Origin: Porodaedalea pini
Lineage: Eukaryota > Basidiomycota > Agaricomycetes > Hymenochaetales > Hymenochaetaceae
Reading direction: 5' to 3'
Length of the DNA: 31,966 nt
NCBI GenBank assembly: GCA_002794775.1
Contig: NBAY01000161.1
Span: 1-31,966 of the forward strand
Within the stretch, counting starts at the first letter, position 1. Each line of letters begins with the position of its first letter. Positions 7,841 to 19,980 of this stretch are shown piece after piece. Under the pieces are notes generated by a model. It was given only the letters and a program-made list of their open reading frames with translations. It made no database searches and was not told where the DNA came from. The translations under genes and the position numbers were made by a program.

Positions 7841-10704
7841 TGAGAACTGGCCATATTCACAACACTCAATCTGAGATGGCATCCCCCTTCTTCTTCATAA
7901 AAAAGAAGGATGGCAAGCTTTGCCCCGTACAGGATTATCGCAAACTCAATGACATGACAGTTAAGAATAAATACCCATTACCTCTAATCCAAGAGCTCAT
8001 TGACAAGACAAAGCAGGCGAAATTCTTCACAAAGCTTGACATACGCTGGGGTTACAATAACATTCAGATTCGAGAGGGTGACAAGCATAAAGCCACTTTC
8101 AGGACAAACCGCAGTCTATTCGAACCAACAGTCATGTTCTTCGGTCTCACAAACTCACCGGCAACCTTCCAAGGATTCATGAACGAGATCTTCCGAGAAC
8201 TCTTCAATGATGGACACGTCATAGTCTACATAGATGACATCCTGATCTTCGCACGAACTTGTGAACATCATAACAAACTCATCTGACAAGTCCTAGAAGT
8301 GTTGTGAGTGAACAAGTTGTTCTTAAAGCTAGAAAAGTGCAGCTTCGCTCAAGAGACTATAAACTATCTCAGGCTTATCCTCAGCAATGGACAGATTCGC
8401 ATAGATCCAGCTAAAGTGGCAGGTGTAAAAGATTGGCCAGTTCCTAAGAACAAGAAAGAACTACAGTCTTTCCTTGGGTTCTGCAACTACTACTGCTGCT
8501 TTATCCTAGCGTTCAGTCACTACGCAAAGCCCTTGACAGTGTTCACCAGAGATGTAGAGTGGAAGTGGGAGGTGGAGCAACAGGAGGCCTTTGAACATCT
8601 GAAACAGAAGCTCTGTGAGGAACCCATACTCACAGTACCTACTGATGACAGTCAATTTTGGGTAGAGGCCGACTCATCACATTTTGCTAATGGCACCATC
8701 CTGTCCCAATTCATTGATGGAAAATGGCATCCAATTGCATACTGATCGCAAGTGCTTAGCCAAGCAGAGCACAATTATGAAATCTATGACAAAGAGATGT
8801 TTGCGATCATGTGTGCATTGGATGACTGGCAACAATATCTTCTGGGAGCAAAGCAGACTTTTGAAATCTGGTCAGACCGCCTCAACCTCCAGTATTTCTG
8901 AAAACCCCAGAAGATTAACCACTGACAAGCAAGATGGCTACAGGACTTAGTGGACTACAACTTCAAACTATTCTATAAACCGGGTGCCCTGATGACTAAA
9001 GCTGACCTCCTCTTGAGACGAGCAGACCATGAGAAGGGGGAGAATGACAATATCAACATCATTTTGCTCAAGCTGGACTTATTCATAAATGAAACACTGC
9101 TAGAAGCACTGGATGCAGACTTCATTAAATGAATCAAGAGGGTACAAAACAACAGGGACAGGGCCATTGTGAAGGTGTTAGAATAGAAGGAATGAGAATG
9201 GGATGAGAAAGAAGAAGGGTTGTTGATGTGGAAGGGCAGGATCTACATACCAAAAGACTGTAAACTCCAGGAAGACATCATTCAAAACCATCATGACAGC
9301 ACACTCGCAGGACACCCAGGACACTATAAGACCCACGAGTTGATCACACGCAACTACTGGTGGCCGGAAATACAGCGAGATGTTCAAATGTATGTCAAGG
9401 GATGTGATGCGTGCCAATGTACCAAGGCACACTGAGCAAAACTGTATAATCTCCTGAATCTGAATGAGATCCCAAAAGGTCCATGGGAAATCATCATGGC
9501 AGACCTGATCAGTGAACTCCCTGAGTCCAATGGGCACAACACGATCTGTGTCTTCATTGACAGGTTCAGCAAACAGGTACATGCGATCCCTACCTTAGTG
9601 AGCATAACGTTGGAAGGAATGGCGAGGCTCTACTGGGATCATGTCTTCAGGCTACACGGCATACCGTGCAAGTTTATTCATGACAAAGGATCACAGTTTG
9701 AATCCAAGTTCATGAACGAACTATACCAGTTATTGGGCATTGAGGGAAACCTGTCAACGACATATCACCCACAGATGGATGGCCAGACAGAATGGATAAA
9801 CCAAGAGATCAAACAATACCTCCGTCTCTTTGTTAACCACCATCAGTCGGACTGGGTGGAATAGCTTGCGCTAGTGGAATTCGCATACAATGACAAGGAA
9901 CAGACATCGACAGGAGTGTCACCCTTTTTTGTCAACCATGGGAGACACCCATACAAGGGCACGAATCCTAGACATGAATCGACCAATGAGTCTGCCAAGC
10001 AATTTGCCAACCAAATGGCCAAGATCAGAGAGGAAACCGAATTGGCATTGAAACATGTGGCCGAAACCATGAAGCGCTTCTATGACAGGACAAAAGGAGA
10101 ATCCATCAAGTATAAACCTGGGGATAAGGTCATGCTCAAAGGAACTCACTTGATGACAGATTGTCCTATGAAGAAGCTGGGAGACAAACACTATGGGCCT
10201 TTCGTCATTGAAAAGAAAATCGGCACGTCAGCATATAGGCTTAAACTACTACATACATGGAAGAAAGTCTATCTGGTTTTCAATGAAGTGCTCCTCTCCC
10301 TGTACAATAAGCCGCAGTATATGTCACAAAAGCGAGATCCTCCACCCCCGCCAGAAATCATCAATGATGTGCCGGAATATGAGGTCAAAAAGATTGTCGA
10401 CTTCAAGCTTGTCTGAGGAAAGCTCAAATACCTCGTACACTGGAAAGGATACCCAAATGAAGAACACACCTGGGAGCCAATTGAGAATTTGACAAACTCT
10501 CAAAAAGCCATTGATGACTTCCACAAGTCAACTCCCAGTGCTCCTCAAATCCTTAACACCTTGGAAATGTCGCAGCTAAAGTTCCAACCCATATTCAAAA
10601 TGATGGAGCCTGAAAGGCAGGAAGGAGTGGCACAGTGGTGGGCCGGTAAGTTCTGGGGTAGGGAACATAGGTGATCAGGACGCTCACCTTGAAGGAGAGG
10701 GTCC
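7841..10704 (+). pseudogene. Old gypsy retrotransposon, 3' part of pol (RT to chromodomain), heavily stopped
   Basis: This continues the pol remnant of 1-848, in phase, after the young insertion. RT, RNase H, integrase and chromodomain segments are collinear with the young copy. In-frame stops occur at 8284, 8305, 8743, 8899, 8923, 9130, 9184, 9193, 9433, 9862 and 10414, and the frame ends early at 10672-10674. Most of these stops are TGA where the young copy has CGA. The RT active site reads YIDD instead of YMDD, from a G to A change. A purine tract GAAGGAGAGGG at 10691-10701 precedes the LTR. Indels are rare; near 9205 a 3-nt length difference keeps the frame. Clearly dead and older than the copy inside it. 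Confidence 0.95.
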
Positions 10705-11139
10705 TGTCATGGATGATTTTTAATTATTTTATTCTCTTATCATTTTACCTCATCTTATCTTATCCACTCATTACTAATCATGCTTATTCTGACTTACTCA
10801 TGTCCATTATGTCTTTTTCTTACACTCTCATTACTCGCTGACTGATCCTATGATGCATTGTTCTATGAAGTTCCATAATATTCTTTCATCCATCCTTATG
10901 TAGTAGCTAATTCCCTGGTCTGTGCACAGCCTCTAAAGGGTATATAAGTAGGTAGTCCTCCTGTACTTATCTCTTAGTTTCAACCTAGTCAATTCTACCT
11001 GGCTATGTCCAGAAGCTGTCCCTTACCTTTGTACTGTGTCAGCTCTCCTGGCTCATCGCTCTCTCTCTCCCTCCTCTTCCTCTGACTGAGTTCCACGTGA
11101 CCTGGTTACCTCTTGTGTACCCATAGTCCGTCGCTGACA
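10705..11139 (+). repeat. 3' LTR of the old gypsy copy
   Basis: This 435-bp LTR starts TGTCATGG and ends GCTGACA, like the young LTRs, but has many transitions and a small deletion in the TTATC region. The TATATAAG box is kept. The self-primer block reads AGTTTCAACCT here, a perfect Watson-Crick match to the young element's primer-binding site. The flank GTTTT (11140-11144) is the likely target duplication, but its partner lies outside the window. Confidence 0.92.
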
Positions 11140-11477
11140 GTTTTTTAGTCATTGCTTAATCTGAGTTTTTTTTGTTATTCAGATTTAAAAAATATAATTT
11201 CTCACTCTAAAAGCTATACTTATTCAAAGTCCTTGCTGGCCATCAGTCTAAGCTCTTAGAATAATGCTTCATCTTAGTTCACATAATTCTTCAATTGCAA
11301 AACTATATATCTCACATACACATGCTTGAAAGCAATCTGAATTTTTATTGTATGATATTCTATTTATAACAAAACCTCACTAAGTACAATATTGGTTGTT
11401 GAGAACTTGAAGATAGAATAAGTCTTCTCTAATGGAGAGACATAGTGCATAATACCTGCTTCTCATGTCTTCATTTA
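11140..11477. repeat. Direct repeat copy A, first part
   Basis: This aligns with 13526-13844 of copy B at about 90 percent or better by eye, with a 22-bp length difference near 11290. It starts at the old gypsy LTR, so the gypsy element inserted into copy A and its earlier bases lie beyond the left window edge. It has no coding frame of note and its origin is unknown. Confidence 0.85.
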
Positions 11478-12553
11478 CTGCCCTTTTCAGAAGTATTGTC
11501 ACACGTGATTTCACTGATTTTTGTACCACAAGAGCCTCAAAACACAAACATTTTCATATCTCAACCAAAAGTTGACCTTTTTGTGTTATCTAAGTTGCTA
11601 AATTCATTTTTTAATCTCATCTTTCATATTTCAACAAGAGTGATAAGAGATAGTCAAAATTGGAGTCCAAAACAGCAAAAATGCTATTTTTGGACCCATT
11701 TCCCTTGTTCATTTTTTCCTGCACTCAGATTTCACTATACAGTGCTCCAGACTAGCTCAGAATTCCAGTATTAGTGTATTATGAATTTACAGACTGATTT
11801 TGAAATGTATTGTGAGGTAGATGTGCTGAATTGGTGCATGCTTAAAACACACAAATCCCCTCTGTTTCTGCAAGCCCCCCAGCCCCCAGGAAAAATTCTT
11901 CTCAACTAAGTTCATGCATATAAATTCATTCAAAGTGTATTAGAAGAGATTTGAGCAGCATCCATGGATATGGGCTTGCTTCATAAATCAGGGATATGTT
12001 CACAAGAATAGTGCATACAGTCAAAATTTGGTACTCAATTCAGCTCACTGGTTGATGCTAGAGCCCTGGATGCTACTCAAATCTCTTCTAATACACTTTG
12101 AATGAATTTATATGCATGAACTTAGTTGAGAAGAATTTTTCCTGGGGGCTGGGGGGCTTGCAGAAACAGAGGGGATCTGTGTGTTTTAAGCATGCACCAA
12201 TTCAGCACATCTACCTCACAATACATTTCAAAATCAGTCTGTAAATTCATAATACACTAATACTGGAATTCTGAGCTAGTCTGGAGCACTGTATAGTGAA
12301 ATCTGAGTGCAGGAAAAAATGAACAAGGGAAATGGGTCCAAAAATAGCATTTTTGCTGTTTTGGACTCCAATTTTGACTATCTCTTATCACTCTTGTTGA
12401 AATATGAAAGATGAGATTAAAAAATGAATTTAGCAACTTAGATAACACAAAAAGGTCAACTTTTGGTTGAGATATGAAAATGTTTGTGTTTTGAGGCTCT
12501 TGTGGTACAAAAATCAGTGAAATCACGTGTGACAATACTTCTGAAAAGGGCAG
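11478..12553. mobile_element. Foldback (long inverted repeat) DNA element with TA target duplication
   Basis: This 1076-bp insertion into repeat copy A has left arm 11478-11964, right arm 12067-12553 (487 bp each, nearly identical when reversed) and a 102-bp centre. Ends are CTGCCCTTTTCAG and its reverse complement. TA flanks both sides (11476-11477 and 12554-12555), and copy B shows the empty site with one TA at 13843-13844. A TA duplication is typical of Tc1/mariner-type transposases, but no transposase is encoded. The identical open frames in the two arms are mirror images, not genes. A transcript would form a very long hairpin RNA. Confidence 0.93.
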
Positions 12554-13470
12554 TAAAATAGAAAGGATATTCTTTATACAATATATATACTACATTAGAA
12601 CACCTTATATTATATTCATAAAAGGCTATAGGTGTAGGCCTACTAGAGTATTCTTACTACTTCTAACATGTTGCTGACTTCCTATACATCATGGCTTGAC
12701 TCTGATGTATTGAGTGTCTGACATTCTAAGACACACACTCTGAAACACAACCATGTAACTGTACCACAATTATGAGGAGTCCAAGTCTGAGACTCAGTGG
12801 TAGCCTCCAGACCTATGGAGTCTGGCACATTATGTTTAGTTCATGCCTTTTTCACATTCTCTTTACTGCCCAACTCATCCAAAGCTTATATGCACTTATA
12901 CTGAGTTGTGCTGTGTATACTCTGGCATGAGCCAGGCCAATGATTTACATATTCTGAGAGTAATTCTCAATGGACTCCAATTGGTTGATTTTCTACTGAA
13001 AGTTATTTCATAATACACATGAAGAAGATAGAAGAATATTTGTCTAATTGACTTATTTTTTTTCTGCATTTTTCCTAACTTTTTCATATGAGGAATGAGT
13101 TGTTTGCATGCTGCTGCTTTGGAATTACCACTTTTAGTCATCAAATTTGTTAGAGAAGAGCATAATTTAATTATAATGGTTTTTCTTGATTTTTTCTATT
13201 TTTTCATATTTTTTACAATTTTTTTTCATATGGGAAATGGGTTGATTGAGCCTACAGACCGGTCTGCTCATGGATGTGTGCCCATGTGCAGACATCATGT
13301 GATGATCTGCAATGTTGCCACTTTGAGCCATCAAAATTTTCGGAGCTGGCCAGAGCAGGAGCATGTGTGTGCCAGCTAAAGAAGGAAAAAGGAAGCATCA
13401 AGAAAATTGAAAGTCTGGATTTAGTCAGCATGTGGCTGTGTCGAAAGTAGGAGGTTGTGTTTGATAATAA
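12554..13470. repeat. Direct repeat copy A, second part
   Basis: This continues copy A after the foldback insertion and aligns with 13843-14774 of copy B. It is AT-rich with long T runs (around 13180-13230). No gene is supported; short open frames in it are not conserved between the copies. Confidence 0.85.
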
Positions 13471-13525
13471 GGACCAGCCCTGGAGTTCCCAGCTTCACCA
13501 GGAACTCTGCTGGCCATCAATTCGA

Positions 13526-14774
13526 GTTTTTAGGCATTGCTTAATCCGAGTTTTTTTGGTTCTACAGATTTAATTAATGTAATTTCTCACTCTAAAAGCT
13601 ATACCTATTTAAAGTTCCTTCCTGGCCATCAGTCTAAGCTCTTAGAACAATGCTTCATCTTAGTTCACATGATATATCTCACATACACATGTTTGAAAGC
13701 AATCTGAAGTTTTATTGTATGACACTCTATTTACAACAAAACCTCACTAAGTACAATATTGGTTGTTGAGAACTTGAAGATAGAATAAGTCTCCTTCAAT
13801 GGAGAGACATAGTGCATAATACCTGCTTCTCATGTCTTCATTTAAAATAGAAAGGATATTATTTATACAATATAGATACTATGTTAGGACACCTTATATT
13901 ATATTCATAAAAGACTATAGGTGTAGGCCTACTAGAGTATTCTTACTACTTCTAACATGTTGCTGACTTCCTATACATCATGACTTGACCCTGATGTATT
14001 GAGTGTCTGACATTCTAAGACACAAACTCTGAAACACAACCATGCAGCTGTACCACAATTATGAGGAGTCCAAGTCTGAGACTCAGTGGCAGTCTCCAGA
14101 CCTATGGAGTCTGGCACATTATGTTCAGTTCATGCCCTTTTCACATTCTCTTTACTGCCCAACTCATCCAAAGCTTATATGCACTTATACTGAGTTGTGC
14201 TGTATATACTCTGGCATGAGCCAGGCCAATGATTTACATATTCTGAGAGTAACTCTCAATGGACTCCTATTGGTTGATTTTCTACTGAGATTTATTTTAT
14301 AATACACATGGAGAAGATAGCAGAATATTTCTCTAACTGACTTATTTTTTTCAGCATTTTTCCTAACTTTTTCATGTGAGGAGTATAAAATTGATTATAG
14401 ATGATTTGCAAGCTGCTGCTTTGGAGTTACCACTTTTAGCCATCAAAATTTTGAGAGAAGAGCATGATTTAATTAAATTATTTTTTCCCCGATTTTTTCG
14501 AATTTTTTTCATATTTTTTTACAATTTTTTCATAGGGGAAATGAGTTGATTGAGCCTACAGAGCGGTCTGCTCACGGATGTGTGCCCATGTGCAAACATC
14601 ATGTGATGATCTGCATGTTGCCGCTTTGAGCCATCAAATGTTTCGGAGCTGACCGGAGCAGGAGCATGTGTGTGACAACTAAAGAAGGAAAAAGGAAGCA
14701 TCAAAAAATTGAAAGTCCGAGCTTAGTCAGCATGTGGCTGTGTCGAAAGTGGCCCTTTGCGTTTGTATATTAAG
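13526..14774. repeat. Direct repeat copy B (1.25 kb)
   Basis: The second copy of the unit follows copy A after about 55 bp. It lacks the gypsy and foldback insertions, so it serves as the pre-insertion reference for both. Similarity fades around 14751-14774. Within the unit, the segments near 13511-13555 and 13620-13665 resemble each other weakly (both begin CTGGCCATCA), which suggests an older internal duplication. Terminal inverted repeats or LTR ends were not recognised. Confidence 0.82.
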
Positions 14775-15257
14775 ATTTCTCGCAGTTGTATCTACTCCGG
14801 TTAGTTGTCCGTCCGGTTACCGGTCTCCATGCCGGGATCAGAGAAACTTGGGTCAGACTTAAGAATTGAGATGGACTAATTACTTGTGAAATGTATATGG
14901 TCTTTGGTTCGACAAAGTAGCGAGTGCGTAGGCTAGCATTGGCACGACAAAGGTCCTGACAATTGACCGTATTTACTACCCCGATAAGGTGCACCACTTC
15001 TGAGTTCTTGATGGGCTTCTATTCCGATATCGCCGTTGTGAGCACATTTCGCCGTTCCCTTCTGTCACCTTTTATGGTAAGCACTTACAATTTAAACCGC
15101 GGGATTTTCGCCATTCCTCAGATAAAGTGGGCGGTACCGAAAGGTATTCGTTCCTTCAAGCCAGGATCATTGGTCACGGACTCAGCGGTGTCCGATTAGT
15201 ATATCAACCCTTCGCACCCTTCCCCGCTCCTCTCTTCCTCCTATAGTTTTAGACGGA
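14775..15257. other. Upstream region of the potassium transporter gene
   Basis: The composition is closer to 50 percent GC, unlike the AT-rich repeats before it. I see no coding frame, TATA box or RNA gene that I can support. It presumably holds the promoter and 5' UTR of the gene starting at 15258; a pyrimidine-rich stretch at about 15205-15245 lies just before the ATG. Confidence 0.5.
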
Positions 15258-18200
15258 ATGTCGAACTTGTCTACAGCAGAAGCTTCCTCCAAGCTCAATT
15301 TGAACGTTGTCCGCAAGGCTCCCAAGTTCTCAGGCTTCCTGCTCTTCGCTGCTGCTTTTGAAACACTCGGTGAGTCTCTCGTCTTCTTGAGTCTGTTCTT
15401 CCGCGGCCTGTATTAATAAGAGCACCGACGTGCTGACCACGAATATCATCTGTGTAGGCATCATATACAGCGACATCGGTACCTCTCCGCTGTATGTCTT
15501 GAACGGGATATGGCCGTCTAGTGGTCCTGTTCCGTCGAAGGAGGATGTCATCGGTGGTCTGAGCGCAATCGTGTGGAGTTTGACGCTTGTTCCGCTTCTA
15601 AAATATGTGAGGTTCCTCCTTAATTGCTGCTCGTGTTCTCTGCTAAGATCGAATTTTCCGCGCATTAGGTTTTCATTTGTTTGCGGTTTGGAACGAAAGA
15701 GGGCATGTAATTCGTCCTTTGCGTATCGCGCCCGGTAGAATGAATTCTTCTTTCTCTTAAAAATCAGGCGAAGGCGGCACCTTCGCGCTTTATCACGGAC
15801 TTTACCCGCCGAAGGATCGCGACATCGATGCTGACCGCACCCTCACCGGTGACACTTTTACCGGGCAGGAAGGCAAGTCAGCCTTTCAAAAGTCGTTCAT
15901 GGCGAAGATTAGATGGCCATTGATGGTCTGCGTAAGTCGCACCCCACATTCTCATTGTGTTTCGCTTATCGATTCGTGGCTGGCGACGTGGACAGGCGCT
16001 TTTTGGAACGAGTCTGACGATGGCGGATGGCATCCTGACACCAGCAGTCTCTGTGACGAGCGCTGTTTCGGGCATCGCCGTGGCAAAGCCGTCGGTCACC
16101 AGTGATGTCGTCCCGATTTCCATCGTACGTTGACTCCTCGCTTTCTGACGTTCAGTGGATATTAATTCCAGCGTCGGATAGGCTTTTCTAGTTGCCCTAT
16201 TCCTGGTGCAACACTTCGGCACGTCTCGGATCGCGTTCTTTTTTGCTCCAAGTGCATGTTATATTTTATATCTTCGATATTACACTGACATTGTACTTTT
16301 GCTAGTCACCTTCCTCTGGCTCGCTCTTATAGGAACTACAGGAATTGTCAACATCGTTTCGTTTCCTGGCATCTTTCGCGCTTTTGATCCGTCTCGCGCC
16401 GTACTTCGTGGGTCATTCTGCTTATTGCTTGACGATGCTTTTGCATTAATGGGATGTAATCCCGGTCAGTTTTTACGCGCACGCATGACTACGACCTACT
16501 TGCAGGCGTGTTGCTTGCCCTGACGGGATCGGAAGCTCTCTTCGCTAAGTGAGCAATACGATGCCCTTCGAGGCAACCGTTCAAACTTTGACACGTATGC
16601 TCGTAGTCTTGGTCAATTTAATGCGGCGTCTATCCAGGTTCGCTTTCTTCGCTCTTCGGTGTCTTCGCTATGAACGCGTACAGACTTGTCGGTTCCGCAG
16701 ATCGCATTCGGCGGCTTCGTCTACCCTTGCCTCGTTCTTGCCTACCTTGGTCAGGGTGCCCGTCTTATAAAGGACGGTGAAGCCGTCCTTGGCAATGTCT
16801 TCTACCTCACCATTCCCGGAAAGCCTAATGGCCCGCTCTTCTGGTATTACTTCAGCTTTCCCTCTGTTCTCTGAAAATCACTCTCATAACTACCTCGCAG
16901 GATTATCTACGTAGTCGCCATTCTCGCTACAGTAATTATTGCATCTCCATCATGATTGCTGTGTCCTAACTGTAGTCCTAGATAACCGCGTCTCAAGCTA
17001 TGATCTCCGCGACTTTCAGTCTTGCATGTTTAGTTATTTCGTGCGTCACGGTCTGAGCTAACAAGCATTTAGGTCCAGCAAGTTGTGAATATGAGGAGCT
17101 TACCCCAGTAGCTATCTTTTTATGGCACGCTACCCTTTTCGGCTCTCATACGTTTTTATAGTATCCCGATGGTTCACACGTCAGATACCATCCAGGGGCA
17201 AATATACTTCCCATTGATCAACTATGCCTGTGAGTGGATTGGCCGTTGTTCGGGGCGGTGACAGCTCATGGATTATCGTAGTAATGGTCGCTACTATTGT
17301 TATCGTTGCTGTGTTCAAAACCTCGACATCGCTGACAAACGCCTATGGGTAAGTACACTTCCTTACGTTTCGTTTCGTTTTCCGAGTCGTACTTGATGAG
17401 AACGTGAAGCTTCGCTGTCGCCACTGTCATGATTACGACGAGTGCGCTCCTCTCATTCCAAATTCGCGTCGTCAAGAAGAAACCAGTTATCTTCTCCCTC
17501 GCGTTTTTCTTATTCTTCGGCTTCATCGATGGCCTGTTCTGGGGTGCTTCCCTGAAAAAAATTCCACATGGCGCTTGGGTACCACTCATGATCGGCTTGA
17601 TTTTGTGAGTTTACAATTAGCTTCCAACGTTCTACGCCTTACATTCCCTGAAGGGTCGGTTTGATGGTGTTCTGGACTTGGGCGAAGGTATGATTTGGAT
17701 ATTTCCTTCGCTCTTTCATTGCTAGATGTAAACGTCGTTTCTTCTAGGGTCTCGAGGATTCGTTTGACGGCGCAAATCGGAAAAATTTGCGTCATTTCAT
17801 CATGAAAGAAGCTGACGACAGGATTCATCTCACGTCGACCACGGCGTACAACGATGATGCCCCAGGTGACGAGCAAGGCATTGAAGCGTACGACGATGCG
17901 CATGCCGCCGCGCTTTATTACACCGCACATGTGATCCGGAAGTCAAGATCCAAGGATGGCGTCGAATCGGTAGAGTCTGTTGACAAGAAGAGGGAACTCG
18001 TCCGCATACCTAGTTGCGCCGTGTTCCACAAGTTGACCCCTGGCCAAGGCGTTCCCCACTCTTTCATTGAATTTATCAGGCAGTGGCCGGCACTTCCTCG
18101 CGTCGTCGTACGTCTTGTTGCCTGTACACTGTTCCGTCATATTTCCTAATTTCGTCATAGATATTCCTGTCCGTCCATGTGCTTCCCATTCCTCGCGTTG

Positions 18201-18893
18201 GGCTCGGTGACAGGTACCAAATTACAAAAGTACACACCATACAAGGTCGGTTTCACTTCGAGGTATTCCATGGCTCTGTTAACCAGTAGGGTGTTCTCTT
18301 GCAGGCTTTTACGGTGTTACCTACTGTCTTGGGTTTAGGGACGGTTTTGAAGTAAAGGTGTGCGTTCATCTTATTTGAGCGTATACATATATGTTTGATG
18401 CGACGTTCATGTAGGTCGATGAAGTGATTAATCACATCTGCAATCTCGAAATGTCTCTTGATCCTCGTACATCTCGATCTATATTGAATGAAATTCGCTA
18501 TGCGTCTGAGATCTCGACTCACATGTGAGTATTAAGACTCATCTACCCACTATTTTATTTAGATCACCATTCATTAACGTCACTTTGATCTAAGTGTCCC
18601 CCACTATCACGTTGTGAGTAAAGGCGTGAAGGCTGGTATATTAAGTGCAACGCTATCGTGGGTACGAGCACTTCTAATACAAGGAATTTATCGACGCATC
18701 GGTGAGTCCGAGCGGTTAATTCGAAGATTGTCACTCCTCATGCGCTTCCTTCAGCGGCTATGTTTCCGGAAACGGAAAACTGGTTAGGATCTGCAGATGA
18801 GTGAGTAACTCTGGTTATACTATGTGTTAGGCCGTTAACGGGTTCTCGATTCCGAACAGAATTATTCACGTCGGGGTCAACGCAGTTATCTGA
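15258..18893 (+). CDS. HAK/KUP-family high-affinity potassium transporter, 24 exons, intact
   Basis: This plasma-membrane K+ uptake protein is predicted at 759 aa, usual for fungal HAK proteins. Exons: 15258-15369, 15458-15606, 15669-15702, 15768-15931, 15996-16124, 16182-16251, 16306-16407, 16470-16548, 16607-16637, 16701-16843, 16901-16931, 16982-17023, 17073-17107, 17162-17229, 17282-17348, 17410-17604, 17654-17687, 17748-18107, 18161-18245, 18305-18357, 18415-18524, 18595-18701, 18755-18800, 18860-18893. They sum to 2280 nt in frame. The family motif IIYSDIGTSPLY is at about residues 39-50, GEGGTFALYHGL at about 99-110, then FGTSLTMADGILTPAVSV, ITFLWLALIGTTG, HTSDTIQGQIYFP and LTNAYGFAVA. 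The hydrophilic C-terminal half ends in VGVNAVI. Introns 3 (15703) and 12 (17024) start with GC, not GT. The exon model rests on matching conserved family blocks. Confidence 0.93.
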
Positions 18894-18966
18894 TAGACTA
18901 TATTTTCATTCCATCAATACGAGAATGGAATTTATGCTTAACGAGACGCACCTTATTGCTTGTATA

Positions 18967-19605
18967 CAGTGTAGTACGGGTACTTTGTACACCTACTTGT
19001 AAACTGTTTATTGTGGATCTGTCACTTCTCCCCCTCCCCTAAAGATTTGTACACATGTACACATGTATAACAAGAATGCTCTATAAAAATTTGAAGGCAA
19101 TCCATGCAACAGAAAGTGTTCTAAAAAATAAATGAGAAATCAAGGGATTTGTCACAGAGGACAGTACTTTGTACACCCCGTGACACAGCTGCACTTGTTC
19201 TCGGGCATCGTGGAAAAATGTCACACTTTCATGCCTTCATGTACAATTTGCCACTTTGGAGGCACTTTACACACCAGTTTCACATCGATTTCATCAGAAA
19301 AAAGATGATTTTGGAGTGCCCTTGATAGCAGCTACAATAATATATACTTTTATTTGAGGAATAGTTAAGTAAAAATTTTACATGAAGCAATTACCATGGG
19401 CTGCTAAGTAGGAAAAGGTCAAATTTTGGCATGTTTGATGTCCTCAAAATTAAATACTTCAGTTGAGGCTCTCAAATTTGGAACGAGCATTCCTTAGTAT
19501 ACAAGAAATGTATATAAACTTTTTGAAGTATTTAGGAGTAGAGTTGAGCAAGGTATTGCTGGTGTACATAGTACCCATGGTGTACAAAGTACCCGTACTA
19601 CACTG
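18967..19605. mobile_element. MITE-like element 1, TA-flanked, CAGTG ends
   Basis: This is a 639-bp element whose ends match as a 27-bp perfect inverted repeat (18967-18993 against 19579-19605), flanked by TA on both sides (18965-18966, 19606-19607). Because TGTATACA surrounds the target, the match extends to 33 bp. The CAGTG start and TA duplication fit a non-autonomous Tc1/mariner-type element. Subterminal blocks repeat the end motif, for example CAGTACTTTGTACACC near 19160 and GGTGTACATAGTACCC near 19561. It contains no transposase. It starts 73 bp after the stop of the transporter gene, so it may provide part of its 3' end. Confidence 0.85.
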
Positions 19606-19607
19606 TA

Positions 19608-19978
19608 TACAGTCGAAAATGTCATAATGCATATCATCGGGATAAGACCTAGAGTGATGCACAATGAGATATATAGTATTAATATTTAGGGAGTATATAT
19701 CCATCTTAGGTATTGTCATTTAAAATGTATTTTTCTCACTAGCAAGCCAGTACAGTCAATGAAGTTCATAAAATAAGACTGATGAGCAAGAAAGGAGCGA
19801 GACAGAAGTGAGGGTCGGGCATATGGACGGAGTCAAAGCTACCCGCACACATATATGATGCTTACATAATACCTACCGTTGCGTATTAACACCAGTACAG
19901 GAATGTCAAATGTAAGCACCTAGCTTAAAATCGGAGACGCTGCTCGAGGTACAAAGTACTAGTGGTGTGCGGTCAAAG
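19608..19978. other. Spacer between MITE-like elements 1 and 2
   Basis: No coding frame or RNA gene is supported. A short GGTACAAAGTACTAGTGGTGTG stretch, described here by its position 19947-19968, resembles the subterminal motif of element 1 and may be a remnant of that family. Confidence 0.4.
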
Positions 19979-19980
19979 TA

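Noticed and set aside
11445..12535. Two matching open frames on opposite strands (11445-11774 and 12257-12535)
   Set aside because: They are mirror images produced by the foldback arms, with no known domain.
17230..17264. A 35-nt or 31-nt intron in the transporter needing an odd donor or a frameshift
   Set aside because: A GTGAGT...GTAG intron of 52 nt (17230-17281) restores the frame and gives INYALMVATIV, as expected for the family.
15258..18893. Potassium transporter as a broken pseudogene made of short open frames
   Set aside because: Joining 24 exons at GT-AG (or GC-AG) borders gives 760 in-frame codons and every conserved block, so the short frames are exons and shadows.
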